Positions 46,901 through 56,429 of a stretch of 56,429 bases of DNA are shown here, one piece after another (position 1 is the first letter of the stretch; each line of letters begins with the position of its first letter). Position numbers and translations under genes: made by a program. The notes below the pieces were generated by a model. That model was not told the DNA's origin. It did not search any database and worked only from the letters and a program-made list of their open reading frames with translations. This stretch comes from Candidatus Hydrogenedentota bacterium (GTDB lineage: Bacteria > Hydrogenedentota > Hydrogenedentia > Hydrogenedentales > SLHB01): the NCBI GenBank assembly GCA_016215105.1, contig JACRLJ010000006.1, positions 69,030 through 125,458 of the forward strand, read 5' to 3'.

Positions 46901-47212
46901 TTATCCCCGCATCCTGCTAGCGGCGTCGCCGTCCAAGGTCTTGAATAAGCGGCTAAACCGCAGCACCAACGCCAAGCCGACAGCCACTTCCGCCGCCGCC
47001 ATGGTCACGATAATCAGGAACATAATCTGTCCATCGGACTGTCCCCAGCGCGCCCCGGCCACCACAAACGCCAGCCCCGCCGCGTTCAGCATGACTTCGA
47101 TGGATAGCAGGCTGTACACGATGTTCCGGCGCACAAGCAGCCCGATCAATCCCAGCGCGAACAGAATCGCCGCCAGTGCAAGGCCGTGTTCGATGGGCAC
47201 TGACGCGGTCAT
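46901..47212 (-). CDS. nuoK: NADH-quinone oxidoreductase subunit K
   Basis: 103 residues, three transmembrane helices. The buried Glu of the E-channel is in [11 protein letters not shown], and a second conserved Glu is in [11 protein letters not shown]. The ATG overlaps the nuoJ stop (ATGA). Confidence 0.95.
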   Translation of the reverse strand: MTASVPIEHGLALAAILFALGLIGLLVRRNIVYSLLSIEVMLNAAGLAFVVAGARWGQSDGQIMFLIIVTMAAAEVAVGLALVLRFSRLFKTLDGDAASRMRG

Positions 47213-47724
47213 GATTTCAACTCCTTGGCGGACGCCGGATCTCGGCGTCCGAGGTGGTACGCGCCCACCAGCCCCGCAAGCAGCAACAGGGAGGCCAATT
47301 CGACGACCAGAATGTAAGGGCCGTACAGGGCCAAGCTGAGCTCTTTCGGGCTGATCATGCGCGCGCCCTCGAGCGTGCTCACGTTGCCCTTCAGAATGTA
47401 GACCATTTCAGCCAGAAGGATGAGCGCCAGGATGCCGGGACCCGTCCACGCGCGCGCGCTCAACCATTCGCGCTCCTGTTCAGCCGCGTCCGGACCAAGG
47501 TTCAGCATCATGATGACAAACACGAACAGGACCATGATGGCCCCGGCGTAGATGATAACTTCGAGCGCCGCCACGAACGGAGCGCCGAGCACGAAGAAGA
47601 TTACCGACACCGCCAGAAGAGACGTCACCAGCCACAGCAGGGAGTGTATGGCGTTGGCTCGGGTAATGGCCAACCCCGTCGAGACCACGGCCACTGCCGC
47701 CGTGATGTAGAAAATCGCGTTCAT
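47209..47724 (-). CDS. nuoJ: NADH-quinone oxidoreductase subunit J
   Basis: 171 residues, five transmembrane helices. The conserved helix-3 segment [20 protein letters not shown], which carries the pi-bulge region of the quinone-coupled channel, is intact. It follows nuoI by 27 bp and overlaps nuoK by 4 bp. Confidence 0.95.
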   Translation of the reverse strand: MNAIFYITAAVAVVSTGLAITRANAIHSLLWLVTSLLAVSVIFFVLGAPFVAALEVIIYAGAIMVLFVFVIMMLNLGPDAAEQEREWLSARAWTGPGILALILLAEMVYILKGNVSTLEGARMISPKELSLALYGPYILVVELASLLLLAGLVGAYHLGRRDPASAKELKS

Positions 47725-47751
47725 TCCATGAAACTCCCGGCTCCCGTCCTG

Positions 47752-48285
47752 CTAGAGCAGCAATCCCCGAGGATCCACCGGCGCCGACTCGTTCTCCGCC
47801 TCGCCTTTGCCCTTGCCGCCTATCGCCAGACCCGCCACCCGGTAGAAATTGTAGTCCGGATATTTCCCCGGACCGCTGATGAGCAGATCTTCCTTTTCAT
47901 ACACGAGATTCTGGCGCTTGTATTCACACATCTCGAAATCCGGCGTAAGCTGAATCGCGTACGTCGGACACGCTTCTTCGCAATACCCGCAAAAAATGCA
48001 GCGGGAAAAATTGATCCGGAAAAACTCGGGATACCGCCGTCCGGTCTCGTCTTCCGTCGTTTGCAGCGCTATGCATCCGACCGGACACGCGACCGCGCAC
48101 AGATAGCAGCCGACGCAGCGTTCCGCCCCGTCCGGATCGCGCGTAAGGACGATGCGTCCCCGCCAGCGCGGAGCCAGGTACGGTTTCTCGTCCGGGTACT
48201 GCACGGTTTCGCGCTTGTGAAACGCGTGCATGAACACCAGCCCGATGCTCCGGAGTATGCTGTATATGTTCTCGATGATTTGCAT
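47752..48285 (-). CDS. nuoI: NADH-quinone oxidoreductase subunit I
   Basis: 177 residues. Peripheral-arm subunit holding clusters N6a and N6b: [15 protein letters not shown] and [13 protein letters not shown], both complete C-x2-C-x2-C-x3-C-P motifs. The N-terminal amphipathic helix ([15 protein letters not shown]) lies on the membrane. 6 bp after nuoH. Confidence 0.96.
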   Translation of the reverse strand: MQIIENIYSILRSIGLVFMHAFHKRETVQYPDEKPYLAPRWRGRIVLTRDPDGAERCVGCYLCAVACPVGCIALQTTEDETGRRYPEFFRINFSRCIFCGYCEEACPTYAIQLTPDFEMCEYKRQNLVYEKEDLLISGPGKYPDYNFYRVAGLAIGGKGKGEAENESAPVDPRGLLL

Positions 48286-48291
48286 GGCTTC

Positions 48292-49245
48292 TTATCGCTT
48301 CGCCAGGATAATTGCGCCGGTAATCAGGATATTGATCAGCGACAACGGCAGCATGTACTTCCAGCCGAACGACATCAACTGATCGTAGCGCAGCCGCGGA
48401 AGCGTGGCGCGCAACAGAATGAATCCGCACTGAAACACAAAGACCTTCAGAAAGAACCAGATGATCGGCGGAAGAATTGGACCGTACCAGCCGCCGAAGA
48501 AGAGCGTGACGATCATGGCCGAGATCAGCGTAATGCCGAGGTACTCGCCCACGAAGAACATGCCGAATTTCATGCCCGAGTATTCGGAATGGAATCCGGC
48601 GACCAGCTCGCTCTCCGCCTCCGGCAAGTCAAACGGGATGCGGTGAGTTTCCGCCAGCCCCGCGATACAGAAAATCACGAGCCCGATAAACTGAGGCACG
48701 CAGAACCAAAGGTGTTCCTGAGCCTCCACGATGTCCCGCAGATTGAACGAGCCCGCCAACATCACCACGCCCATGAGCGAAAGCCCCATGAACACCTCGT
48801 AGCTAATCATCTGCGCCGACGCCCGCAGGCCGCCCAGCAGCGAATACTTGTTGTTCGACGCCCAGCCGGCCAGCGCGACGCTGTACACGCCCATCGAGGA
48901 CATGGCCAGGAAGAACAGCAGACCAATATTGAGATCCACCACGCTGAAGCCCGGCGCGAACGGCACCACCGCCACCGACAACAGCGCCGTCGTCATAATT
49001 ACCATGGGCGCGATGAAGAACACCGTCTTGTCCGCGAACGGCGGTATCCAATCTTCTTTGAAAAACATCTTCAGCGTGTCCGCAATGACCTGCAGCAATC
49101 CGAACGGACCGACCCGGTTGGGGCCGTAGCGGTCCTGCCACAACGCCAGCATGCGGCGTTCAAGCCACACGAGCGCGCTCGCGCTGGTCAGCATGATGCC
49201 GAGCGCCAAGGCGATAGTGATCAGAGGCCAAAGTATACTCATCAT
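48292..49245 (-). CDS. nuoH: NADH-quinone oxidoreductase subunit H
   Basis: 317 residues from the ATG at 49245 (ATGA overlap with the nuoG stop; the frame extends upstream only inside nuoG). Eight helices. The quinone-site loop is conserved: [21 protein letters not shown], and in the middle [26 protein letters not shown]-type wording with the acidic residues at the start of the E-channel. Confidence 0.96.
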   Translation of the reverse strand: MMSILWPLITIALALGIMLTSASALVWLERRMLALWQDRYGPNRVGPFGLLQVIADTLKMFFKEDWIPPFADKTVFFIAPMVIMTTALLSVAVVPFAPGFSVVDLNIGLLFFLAMSSMGVYSVALAGWASNNKYSLLGGLRASAQMISYEVFMGLSLMGVVMLAGSFNLRDIVEAQEHLWFCVPQFIGLVIFCIAGLAETHRIPFDLPEAESELVAGFHSEYSGMKFGMFFVGEYLGITLISAMIVTLFFGGWYGPILPPIIWFFLKVFVFQCGFILLRATLPRLRYDQLMSFGWKYMLPLSLINILITGAIILAKR

Positions 49246-51971
49246 GTAGCGGAGACTTTCTCTACCGAGATCCAAGCCGGGGCGGACAGAAATTCGGCGG
49301 CCGCCAGGCCCGCCGGCACGCCCACCGTGCCACGCGGGAGATCCGGACGAACCGATACCGGGGCGCGCCACGCGGCGCCATTCAACCGCAATTCCACCGT
49401 GTCGCCATTCGCCACTTCGAGCGCCTCGGCGTCAGACGGGCTAAGGGCCGCGTACAACGCCGGGATTCGTTCGGCAAGCGGCGGAGACAGCGCGCTTAGC
49501 TCCTCGGAACCGAAGATATGGTACAGGGAAACAGCCAGGCGATCATTCTTGCGCACAGCAAAGACTTTCGGCGCATCGCCGAAATACGCCGGTGCGCTGC
49601 CCGCCGCGGGTTCAATCAAGCGCACACCCGGATCGCCGCCGCGCAATGGCCCGCCAATTTCCTCCTGAAAACGCGTCAGCGCCTGAGCCGAGTTCCAGCC
49701 CGGCGCCCAAAAAGACGGCAGCAACGACGCGGGAAGTTCACCGCGGTATCCTTCCATCGAGAAGGTCAGCGGCGAATCGGGATCTTCCTGAATCTTGGGC
49801 TCGCTCACATTGATATTCGCGCGCATGGCCGTGCGCCCGCTGTAACGATGCGCTTGGCGCGGAACCTTCTGTCCAAGCGCGCGAAAAGCCGGCGGCGGCG
49901 CGCAATTCCGGACGCCGCTCAGCGCCGGGACCGCCTCTTCGACCGATGCCAGCGCCAAATCGAGCGTCGCCCACTCCGCGACGTCCGCTTTGCCCGTCGC
50001 GACACGCAACGCGCGCAGCCAGCGCCAGCTTTCCTGGACATCCCCCTCCGGCACATAAACCTGGATGAACCGCTGCGCCCGGCCTTCGTTATTGACGAAG
50101 GTCCCGTCCCCTTCCGGGAACGCCGCGGCCGGAAGCGTCACTTCCGCCTTGGCCGTCGTAGCGGTCGGGCTATGGTCGATCACCACCACGTGCTTCGCGT
50201 GCTCGAACAGCGCGTCCACATCCGCGCGCTTCGCGCGGCGGTACAAATCGTTCTCGGCGATGATCACGACGTCGGCGCGTCCGTCGCGGACCGTCTGAAT
50301 TGCCTCGTCGAGGCTGCGTCCGCCGAGCAGAGCCGCGCCGACCGAATTGCACTCGGGCGCGGTGAAGGATAGCGCGGCGGCATGCTCCGTCTTGCACAAC
50401 GCCCACACGATATTGGCGGCGGCCTGAATAATACACTCGTTCGCGCAGGACGCCCCCGCGATAACGAGCGGCTTCTTGGCGCCTTTGAGCGCGGTGGCGA
50501 TGGTTTCGGCAAGTTGCCGCACTTCAGCGGAAACCCGGTCCCCCGTCGGCGCCTCGGGATCGATAGCGTTCGCGACGGCATAGCCCAGCCGCGCGAGATT
50601 GTCCGGCGCCGCGTTATACGTGCTGGTCGCGATTTCATCCAGCTTAGTCGCGGCGGGCGTCGCAATGAACAGCGGACCCTTCTTGGTCTGCACGGCGCCA
50701 CGCACAGCCGCGTCATTCCAGTCCGGAATGCCAATCTTATGCGCCACGGCCATGGGTTCATTGCGCACCGACTGCCGGAGACGCAACGCCATCATCGGCG
50801 CCACATTGGTGACATCTTCACCAAGAACCAACACCGCGTCCGCGTCGCCTATCTCGTCAAGCGAGGGCGTGCGCGCAGGGCCGGTTTTCAAAATCTCAAT
50901 CATCGAGGACACAAGCCGGGTCTCGAGGGCGGTCATGCCCGTGAAGTAATTCTCCGGACCGACCAGTGCGCGCAACGCAAAGTTGGTCTCGACCGAGGCC
51001 CGCGGCGATCCAATTCCGATGGCGGTGGCGCCGTCCGCCAGCAGCCGCGCGAGGTAGCGCAGCACGTCGCCTTTGACCGCCTTTTCAACGGTTTCGACGC
51101 CAGCGTCGTCGCGGCGCCGGTACACAACCTGTTTCACGCGTTGCGCGCTGTTCACAAACTCGTAGCCGTAGCGGCCTCGGTCGCACAGGAAATAGCCGTT
51201 GACCTCGCCGTTGTAGCGGTTGCGAATGCGGCGAAGCTGGCCGTAGCGTTCGCCGGGCGTCGTGTTGCAGCCGAGGCCGCAATGGACGCAGATCGACGGC
51301 GCCACTTGCAGGTCCCAGCGGCGGGTGTAATGTTTCTTCTGCGTCTTGTCGGTAAACACGCCGGTCGGGCACACCTCGACGAGGTTGCCGCTGAATTCGC
51401 TCTCGAGCGTACCCGGCTCATGACGCCCAAAATACACGTTGTCGTGCGACGCGAACACGTTGAAGTCGCGTCCGCCTGCATAGTCGCGGTAGTACCGCAC
51501 GCACCGGTAGCACTGAATGCAGCGGTTCATCTCGTGATTGATGAACGGTCCGAGATCTTGATTAATGTGCGTGCGTTTCTTGAAGCGGTACTCGCGGTCA
51601 TGGTGCCCCGACATGACGGTCATATCTTGCAGGTGGCACTCGCCGCCCTCGTCGCAGACCGGGCAGTCGTGAGGATGATTGGTCATCAGGTGTTCGATGA
51701 CATCCTGGCGGAATTCTTTGGCCTCGGCGTCGCCGATCGAGATTCGGATGTTGGCGCTTGCCGGGGTCATGCAGGACATCACCAGCCGGCCCTGCTTGTC
51801 GTTCTCGTCCTTGAACTGCTTCACGGCGCACTGCCGGCACGCGCCCACGGAACCCAGCGCCGGGTGCCAGCAGAAATACGAAAGGTTCAGACCCAGCGAC
51901 AGGCACGCCTGGAGCAGATTCTGGCCGTCTTTTACCTCGTACGGCTTATCGTCTATGTAAATGGTGGCCAT
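49242..51971 (-). CDS. nuoG: NADH-quinone oxidoreductase subunit G
   Basis: 909 residues, almost exactly E. coli length. The N-terminal ferredoxin domain has [20 protein letters not shown] (N1b), then [16 protein letters not shown] (N5, with His ligand) and [11 protein letters not shown] / CPTGVF (N4). The extra cluster N7 motif C-x2-C-x3-C is present at [10 protein letters not shown], with its last Cys in [11 protein letters not shown]. The molybdopterin-like domain follows. The text closely tracks the E. coli protein throughout ([37 protein letters not shown]-like), comparison from memory. GGAGA precedes the ATG. Confidence 0.96.
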   Translation of the reverse strand: MATIYIDDKPYEVKDGQNLLQACLSLGLNLSYFCWHPALGSVGACRQCAVKQFKDENDKQGRLVMSCMTPASANIRISIGDAEAKEFRQDVIEHLMTNHPHDCPVCDEGGECHLQDMTVMSGHHDREYRFKKRTHINQDLGPFINHEMNRCIQCYRCVRYYRDYAGGRDFNVFASHDNVYFGRHEPGTLESEFSGNLVEVCPTGVFTDKTQKKHYTRRWDLQVAPSICVHCGLGCNTTPGERYGQLRRIRNRYNGEVNGYFLCDRGRYGYEFVNSAQRVKQVVYRRRDDAGVETVEKAVKGDVLRYLARLLADGATAIGIGSPRASVETNFALRALVGPENYFTGMTALETRLVSSMIEILKTGPARTPSLDEIGDADAVLVLGEDVTNVAPMMALRLRQSVRNEPMAVAHKIGIPDWNDAAVRGAVQTKKGPLFIATPAATKLDEIATSTYNAAPDNLARLGYAVANAIDPEAPTGDRVSAEVRQLAETIATALKGAKKPLVIAGASCANECIIQAAANIVWALCKTEHAAALSFTAPECNSVGAALLGGRSLDEAIQTVRDGRADVVIIAENDLYRRAKRADVDALFEHAKHVVVIDHSPTATTAKAEVTLPAAAFPEGDGTFVNNEGRAQRFIQVYVPEGDVQESWRWLRALRVATGKADVAEWATLDLALASVEEAVPALSGVRNCAPPPAFRALGQKVPRQAHRYSGRTAMRANINVSEPKIQEDPDSPLTFSMEGYRGELPASLLPSFWAPGWNSAQALTRFQEEIGGPLRGGDPGVRLIEPAAGSAPAYFGDAPKVFAVRKNDRLAVSLYHIFGSEELSALSPPLAERIPALYAALSPSDAEALEVANGDTVELRLNGAAWRAPVSVRPDLPRGTVGVPAGLAAAEFLSAPAWISVEKVSAT

Positions 51972-51974
51972 CGC

Positions 51975-53252
51975 CTATCTCCACGGACACCGCTTCTCGC
52001 GAATGTGCCGTTCAAAATCTTCCCGGAACCGCTTGATTCCGCTCCCCAGAGGGGACATTGCGCCTGGCGCCAGCGGGCAGAAGGTCATGCCGGGCGCCAT
52101 AAACTTCACTTGCTTGCCGAGACGATCAAGGTCCGCCATCTCGCCTTGGCCCGCTTCAAGCGCGGCCAGAATCTTTTCCGTCCACGGCAGTCCTTCGCGG
52201 CACGGCGTACACCAACCGCAGGACTCATGCGCAAAGAATTGGATCAAGCTGTGTACGAACCCGACCGGACAAGTCTGGTCGTCGAGAATAATCATCGTGC
52301 CAGTGCCCATGCGGCTGCCGGCCTTACCCACGGTGTCGAAGTCCAGTTGCAGGTCCAGGTGTTCCTCGCCCAGGAAGTCCGTCGACGCGCCGCCAGGAAT
52401 GATCCCGCGCAGTTTGAGGCCGTCGCGCATGCCGCCCGCGTGCTCCTCGAGCAGTTCGCGCACGGTCGTGCCCATCGGCAATTCCCAAACGCCAGGACGC
52501 TTCACCTTGCCGCTGACGCCGTAGAGCTTCGTGCCGCCATTGGGCGTGTGGCTGAGTCCCTTAAACCACTCGGGGCCGTTCACCAAAATGTGCGGGATGT
52601 TCGACAGCGTTTCGACGTTATTCACAATCGTGGGTTTGCCCCACAGCCCGCTGATTTGCGGAAATGGCGGCTTGGCGCGCGGCGTGGCGCGTTTGCCCTC
52701 GAGTGAATTCAACAGCGCGGTTTCTTCGCCGCAAATGTAACGGCCCGCGCTCGTGTGCAAATGCAGATCGAGGTTATACCCCGACCCGAGAATGTTGTTT
52801 CCAAGGTAGCCCGCCGCGCGCGCCTCCGCGATGGCCTGCATCAGCAGTTTCGCCGCAAGAATGTATTCGCCGCGCAAGAAGATGTACGCGGTCTCCGCCT
52901 CGATGGCGTACGCCGCGACAATCACCGCTTCGACCAACTGGTGCGGGTCGCCTTCAAGCAAGAGCCGGTCCTTGAACGTCCCCGGTTCCATCTCGTCGGC
53001 GTTTACCACGAGGTACTTGGGCCGGGGCGCATCAGGGCCAATCGGGACCAGACTCCACTTGACGCCCGTCGGGAAGCCCGCGCCGCCGCGCCCGCGCAGG
53101 TTCGAGTCCTTGATCACCTGCGTGACGTCCTTGGGCGCCATTCCGCCGAGGGCCTTGCGCACGGCCGCGTAGCCGCCGGCCTTCTCGTACCCTTTCAAGT
53201 CGAGCGGCGGCTGGCCGGGCCGAATGTTCTTTGTCAGTGGTCGATCCGTCAA
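51975..53252 (-). CDS. nuoF: NADH-quinone oxidoreductase subunit F
   Basis: 425 residues. Holds the NADH site, FMN and cluster N3. Motifs: LRGRGGAGFPTGVKW (NADH/FMN glycine loop), NADEMEPGTFKDR, YICGEETALLNSLEG, and the N3 ligands SCGWCTPCREG plus the Cys of TFCPLAPG. The start is a TTG at 53252 with AGGA 7 nt upstream overlapping the nuoE stop; no ATG or GTG in this region fits the family N-terminus as well. Confidence 0.95.
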   Translation of the reverse strand: MTDRPLTKNIRPGQPPLDLKGYEKAGGYAAVRKALGGMAPKDVTQVIKDSNLRGRGGAGFPTGVKWSLVPIGPDAPRPKYLVVNADEMEPGTFKDRLLLEGDPHQLVEAVIVAAYAIEAETAYIFLRGEYILAAKLLMQAIAEARAAGYLGNNILGSGYNLDLHLHTSAGRYICGEETALLNSLEGKRATPRAKPPFPQISGLWGKPTIVNNVETLSNIPHILVNGPEWFKGLSHTPNGGTKLYGVSGKVKRPGVWELPMGTTVRELLEEHAGGMRDGLKLRGIIPGGASTDFLGEEHLDLQLDFDTVGKAGSRMGTGTMIILDDQTCPVGFVHSLIQFFAHESCGWCTPCREGLPWTEKILAALEAGQGEMADLDRLGKQVKFMAPGMTFCPLAPGAMSPLGSGIKRFREDFERHIREKRCPWR

Positions 53253-53261
53253 AGCAAGATC

Positions 53262-53726
53262 CTACTCGTATTTTTCCAGAATCGCGTCAATCGATTCCGG
53301 CGTTAGGTCATGGTGCAAATCATCGTCAATCATCAGCGTCGGCGCGTGGTCACACGCCCCGAGGCACTGGTTCGGAATCAACGTAAACCGCCCGTCCTTC
53401 GTGGTCTCGCCCAAGGCGATACCCCACCGGGCCCGAAGGTGCTCGCGCAACGACGCGTAACCCATCACATAGCAGCTCACGCTCGAACACACCCGGATCA
53501 CGTGCCGGCCCACCGGGCGGCGGTAGATTAGGTTGTAGAACGTCGCCACGCTGTCCACTTCGTCGGGCGTCATGTTCAACACCGCGGCGATATCGCCCAC
53601 GCTCGCGTCGTCCACCCAGCCACGGTGGCGCTGAACGATCTTGAGCGCCTCGATAGCGGCGGCCTGCCGTTGCTCGTAGAGCCCGGCCTCCGCTTCGATC
53701 TCATGTTTCATTTCGTCTGTCAGCAT
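53262..53726 (-). CDS. nuoE: NADH-quinone oxidoreductase subunit E
   Basis: 154 residues from the ATG at 53726 (MLTDEMKHEIEAE); a TTG four codons earlier is possible. Thioredoxin-like fold with cluster N1a ligands: C-x4-C in VCSSVSCYV and CLGACDHAPT. In the usual place between nuoCD and nuoF. Confidence 0.95.
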   Translation of the reverse strand: MLTDEMKHEIEAEAGLYEQRQAAAIEALKIVQRHRGWVDDASVGDIAAVLNMTPDEVDSVATFYNLIYRRPVGRHVIRVCSSVSCYVMGYASLREHLRARWGIALGETTKDGRFTLIPNQCLGACDHAPTLMIDDDLHHDLTPESIDAILEKYE

Positions 53727-53739
53727 GCAATGGTCCAAT

Positions 53740-55488
53740 TCATCGATCGATGTCCGCCAACACGAAATCCAGCGCCCCGAGAATCGCCAACAGATCCGGC
53801 ACCAACGCGCCCCGCGATATCAGCGGCAACATCTGCATATGCGTGAATGATGGCGTGCGAATACGCGAGCGGTACGACATGGTGTTGCCGTCGCTAATCA
53901 AGTAATAGCCATTAGCGCCTTTGGCGCCTTCAATATTGAAAAACGCTTCGCCGGCCGGAATGACCGGGCCCCAGCTCACGCTCAGGAAATGGTCAATGAG
54001 CGTCTCGATATCGTGCATGGTCCGGGCCTTGACCGGCGGCGTGGTCAGCGGATGATCGGACTTGTACGGTCCCTCCGGCATGACCTTCACGCACTGCTCG
54101 ATGATGCGCAGGCTCTGGCGCATCTCTTCGATTCGCACCAACGCGCGGTCGTAGCAGTCGCCGTTGTGCGCGAGCGGAATGTCGAACTCGAACTGGTCGT
54201 AGCCCGAATAGGGGCGCTTCTTGCGGAAGTCCCAATTCACGCCGGTGGCGCGCAGACCCGCGCCCGTCACGCCCCACTCGATCGCCGTCTTCGCGTCGTA
54301 CACGCCGATGCCCTGGGTGCGGCCCTTGAAAATCCGGTTCTTCATGAGAACGTTGTGAAATTCGGTAATGCGCGCCGGGAAATGCGCGACGAAATCGCGG
54401 ATTCGGCGGTCCCAGCCGCGCGGCAAGTCGTGCGCCACGCCCCCGATGCGGAACCAACTGGGGTGCATGCGGCCGCCCGTGATCGATTCGACAATGCTGA
54501 GCAGGCGCTCGCGGTCGTTGAACATGTAGAACACGGCCGACATGGCGCCAAGGTCCTGGGCGAAGGTGCCGTACCACACCAAGTGGCTGATGATGCGGAA
54601 GATCTCGGACAGCATGATGCGGATGACTTTCGCGCGATCCGGAACGGTGATGCCCGCCAGGCGTTCGACGGCCTGCAAATACGCGAAATTGTTCATCACG
54701 CCGCTGAGGTAGTCAATGCGGTCCGTGTAGGGAATGAACGAATGCCAGGACTGGCGCTCGGCCATCTTTTCCGCGCCCCGGTGGTGATATCCAATCTCGG
54801 GAACAAGATCAACGACTTCTTCGCCGTTCAACTGCAAAATCACCCGCAACAGGCCGTGCGTGCCCGGATGCTGCGGTCCCAGATTGAGGAACATGAACTC
54901 CGCGTCGTCGCTGCTGCGTTTCATGCCCCAATCTTCAGGGTCAAACCGCAGGGCCTCCAGTTCGGCCAGCTGTTTCACCTCGGACAATTGGTACGGCTCG
55001 ATTTCCGTCGCGCGCGCCGGATGCTCTTTGCGCAACGGATGCCCCTTCCACGTGGGAGGCATCAAGATCCGGCGAAGATTCGGGTGCCCGTCGAATTTGA
55101 CCCCGAACATGTCCCACACTTCCCGCTCATACCAGTTTGCGGACGGGAACACGTCCGTAACCGAAGGCGTCGAAGGATATTCTCCCTCGAGGGCCACTTT
55201 GAGCCGCAGGTCCTGGTTCCGGTCGAAGGACAGGAGGTGATACACCACCGTGAAGTCGCTTGCCGGCTGACCGGCCCGGTTCGTGCGGGACCGCTCATCA
55301 ATGGCGGTCAAGTCATAAAGGAGCGGGTAGGGCTGCGTGACCTGTTCTTTGAGATAGCGCAAGACGTCCTTGATTTGGTCCCCGGCGACCCAAATCGTCG
55401 GAAAGTCGTCACGCGTCGCCTGTTCGGCGGCGATACCGGCGCCGAACCGCTCGCGCAAGGTCTGGGCTATCGTAAGGTCTTCGGCCAT
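53740..55488 (-). CDS. nuoCD: Fused NADH-quinone oxidoreductase subunits C and D
   Basis: 582 residues. NuoC (30-kDa) domain at about 1-180: [22 protein letters not shown]. NuoD (49-kDa) domain from about 195: [17 protein letters not shown] (quinone-site His and Tyr neighbourhood), [15 protein letters not shown] and a C-terminus ending [15 protein letters not shown] fusion is the hallmark of the E. coli-type complex I and not of the 14-separate-subunit enzymes of most other phyla. It lies 95 bp after nuoB. Confidence 0.96.
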   Translation of the reverse strand: MAEDLTIAQTLRERFGAGIAAEQATRDDFPTIWVAGDQIKDVLRYLKEQVTQPYPLLYDLTAIDERSRTNRAGQPASDFTVVYHLLSFDRNQDLRLKVALEGEYPSTPSVTDVFPSANWYEREVWDMFGVKFDGHPNLRRILMPPTWKGHPLRKEHPARATEIEPYQLSEVKQLAELEALRFDPEDWGMKRSSDDAEFMFLNLGPQHPGTHGLLRVILQLNGEEVVDLVPEIGYHHRGAEKMAERQSWHSFIPYTDRIDYLSGVMNNFAYLQAVERLAGITVPDRAKVIRIMLSEIFRIISHLVWYGTFAQDLGAMSAVFYMFNDRERLLSIVESITGGRMHPSWFRIGGVAHDLPRGWDRRIRDFVAHFPARITEFHNVLMKNRIFKGRTQGIGVYDAKTAIEWGVTGAGLRATGVNWDFRKKRPYSGYDQFEFDIPLAHNGDCYDRALVRIEEMRQSLRIIEQCVKVMPEGPYKSDHPLTTPPVKARTMHDIETLIDHFLSVSWGPVIPAGEAFFNIEGAKGANGYYLISDGNTMSYRSRIRTPSFTHMQMLPLISRGALVPDLLAILGALDFVLADIDR

Positions 55489-55583
55489 GCTGGTTACCGG
55501 ACGCCTCGCGCGTTAAAACCAAAACTCCTCGGTGCGCGGCGTACTTTGGCTATAATAGAAGTGAAACGCATCGTCACGTTAGG
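55489..55583. other. nuoB-nuoCD gap with a perfect TATAAT
   Basis: A 95-bp gap, larger than other nuo junctions. It contains TATAAT on the plus strand at 55551-55556, antisense to the operon, without a good -35. On the nuo strand the same spot reads CTATTATAG, which might be part of an internal promoter. The evidence is weak. Confidence 0.25.
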
Positions 55584-56222
55584 TCAAACCTCGTCCGGTG
55601 AGCGCAAGTTGGTGGCTTTGCGCCGTTCATCCCGGTGTAAGTCGCGCTGGCAGGGGCGCGTCGGCTGGATCACGCCTTGCGGTCCCACGACCCAGCTCAA
55701 AGGCCGTTTCTCCTTCCCGACAACGTCCTGCAACAGCATCAACCCCTGCAAGAATGCTTCCGGGCGCGGTGGGCAGCCGGGCACATACACGTCCACCGGC
55801 AAAATCTTATCGACCCCCTGGACGACGCTGTAAATGTCGTACATTCCGCCCGAATTCGCGCAAGATCCCATCGAAATCACCCAGCGCGGTTCGAGCATCT
55901 GGTCGTACAAGCGCTTGATAATGGGGGCCATCTTGAGGAACGGCGTCCCCGCAACGACCATGACGTCTGCCTCGCGCGGCGTCGCGCGGATGACTTCGGA
56001 CCCGAAACGGGCCAAATCGTACTTGCTCGTCAGGCTGGTCGCCATCTCGACAAAGCAGCAGGAAAGCCCGAAATTATAAGGCCAGAGCGAGTTCTTGCGG
56101 CCCCAGGCCAGAAGCTCCTGCAGCCGTCCAAACACCACGCTGCGCTGGACGGCCTCTTCGGTAGTGGTGTCCACTCCCGTAGAAGCGGGCGAAACCGAAG
56201 GTTTGCGAAGCGACCACTGCAT
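55584..56222 (-). CDS. nuoB: NADH-quinone oxidoreductase subunit B
   Basis: 212 residues from the ATG at 56222 (GAAAGG upstream, fair); the longer open frame to the window end is not family-like. Holds terminal cluster N2 with the adjacent Cys pair in [14 protein letters not shown], then [16 protein letters not shown] and [10 protein letters not shown]. The C-terminus VTNLRTPDEI-like (here [10 protein letters not shown]) matches the E. coli form. First nuo gene in the window; nuoA is not directly upstream. Confidence 0.95.
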   Translation of the reverse strand: MQWSLRKPSVSPASTGVDTTTEEAVQRSVVFGRLQELLAWGRKNSLWPYNFGLSCCFVEMATSLTSKYDLARFGSEVIRATPREADVMVVAGTPFLKMAPIIKRLYDQMLEPRWVISMGSCANSGGMYDIYSVVQGVDKILPVDVYVPGCPPRPEAFLQGLMLLQDVVGKEKRPLSWVVGPQGVIQPTRPCQRDLHRDERRKATNLRSPDEV

Positions 56223-56319
56223 ACGCGCGGGGTAAACCTTTCCCAATAGCGGCTGAACCAAGTAACCATGGTCAACGATGACGCGTCTTCGCCGGAACGG
56301 ACCCCAACTCCAACGCGGA

Positions 56320-56429
56320 TCAACAGGACAACGAAGCGGACGCGGTATAACGCGGAGCCGGTGACTTAGCTTCTTTGTCCGCAACTTCCACGTTGTCCGC
56401 GTAGATGTTGCGGACAAAGAAGTCATACC
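56320..56429 (-). CDS. Possible 3' end of an upstream gene, cut by window
   Basis: An open frame of 35 codons runs in from the right edge and ends with TGA at 56320-56322. Its start ([17 protein letters not shown]) reads like protein, but most of it coincides with the 16-bp inverted repeat at 56370-56422, so it may be chance. It does not resemble the NuoA C-terminus. Confidence 0.2.
   Translation of the reverse strand, partial: YDFFVRNIYADNVEVADKEAKSPAPRYTASASLSC
56370..56422. other. Long perfect stem-loop upstream of nuoB
   Basis: CTTCTTTGTCCGCAAC (56370-56385) and GTTGCGGACAAAGAAG (56407-56422) are exact 16-bp inverted repeats around a 21-nt loop; the loop itself contains a further GTTGTCCGCG copy of the motif. 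It could be a terminator of the upstream gene (no T-tract), a protein-binding site or a repeat element. Confidence 0.6.

Noticed and set aside
47254-49668. 804-residue plus-strand open frame
   Set aside because: Lies antisense to nuoJ/I/H/G, has no domain sense and shows His/Arg/Gln-rich composition typical of the opposite strand of GC-rich genes. Same reasoning for 50382-52706 and 53989-55833.

Overview
The window looks like a chromosomal segment of a GC-rich, non-photosynthetic, respiring bacterium. Two loci pair a secreted DUF1501 protein with a cytochrome-c/DUF1549/DUF1553 protein. That pairing is typical of Planctomycetes and relatives such as Lentisphaerae, Verrucomicrobia and the candidate phylum Hydrogenedentota. 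Type IV pilus genes and an Escherichia-like complex I sit in the same window. A Hydrogenedentota-like or other PVC-adjacent lineage is my best inference; no rRNA is present to settle it.

Layout. Positions 1-383 are a non-coding leader with stem-loops and candidate promoter elements. Positions 384-9507 (+) hold almost the whole classical menaquinone pathway as one tightly packed operon: menG(ubiE)-menF-menD-menH-menB-menA-menC-menE. Position 9517 to about 16200 (-) holds an ICMT-type methyltransferase and the first DUF1501 plus PSCyt1/LRR/PSCyt1/DUF1549/DUF1553 locus. The large protein of that locus is split by one in-frame TAG. Next come kup (-) and a type IV pilus operon (-): MshEN/DnaA-like fusion, pilB (also split by one in-frame TAG), pilT, pilS, pilR. 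Positions 27055-29736 (+) encode a nucleotide-sugar epimerase, a DUF4434 lipoprotein and a CheX-like protein. Positions 29788-33510 (-) encode a LysM/amidase_3 protein, a PilZ protein and a coiled-coil MshEN protein. Positions 33939-38247 (+) encode a purple-acid-phosphatase-like enzyme, a 62-residue membrane protein, a DUF4015 protein and a DinB-family protein. Positions 38369-41776 (-) are the second DUF1501/DUF1549-DUF1553 pair. Positions 42057-56222 (-) are nuoB-CD-E-F-G-H-I-J-K-L-M-N.

How it fits together. The men operon makes menaquinone, the likely electron acceptor of the complex I encoded at the other end. The central region has several predicted cyclic-di-GMP-type sensor domains: MshEN in three proteins and PilZ in one. 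They surround the pilus motor ATPases and the PilS/PilR two-component system, which suggests second-messenger control of pili and surface behaviour.

Most notable points: (1) a fusion of an MshEN domain, four degenerate helical repeats and a DnaA-type AAA+ module without the DnaA DNA-binding domain, at the head of the pilus operon; (2) two separate genes each broken by a single in-frame TAG with the reading frame intact on both sides; (3) a 121-bp dispersed element present twice, 83% identical without gaps, with compensatory changes in a small stem and a conserved 16-bp long-range inverted repeat; (4) a near-complete menaquinone operon and an E. coli-type nuo operon in one window.
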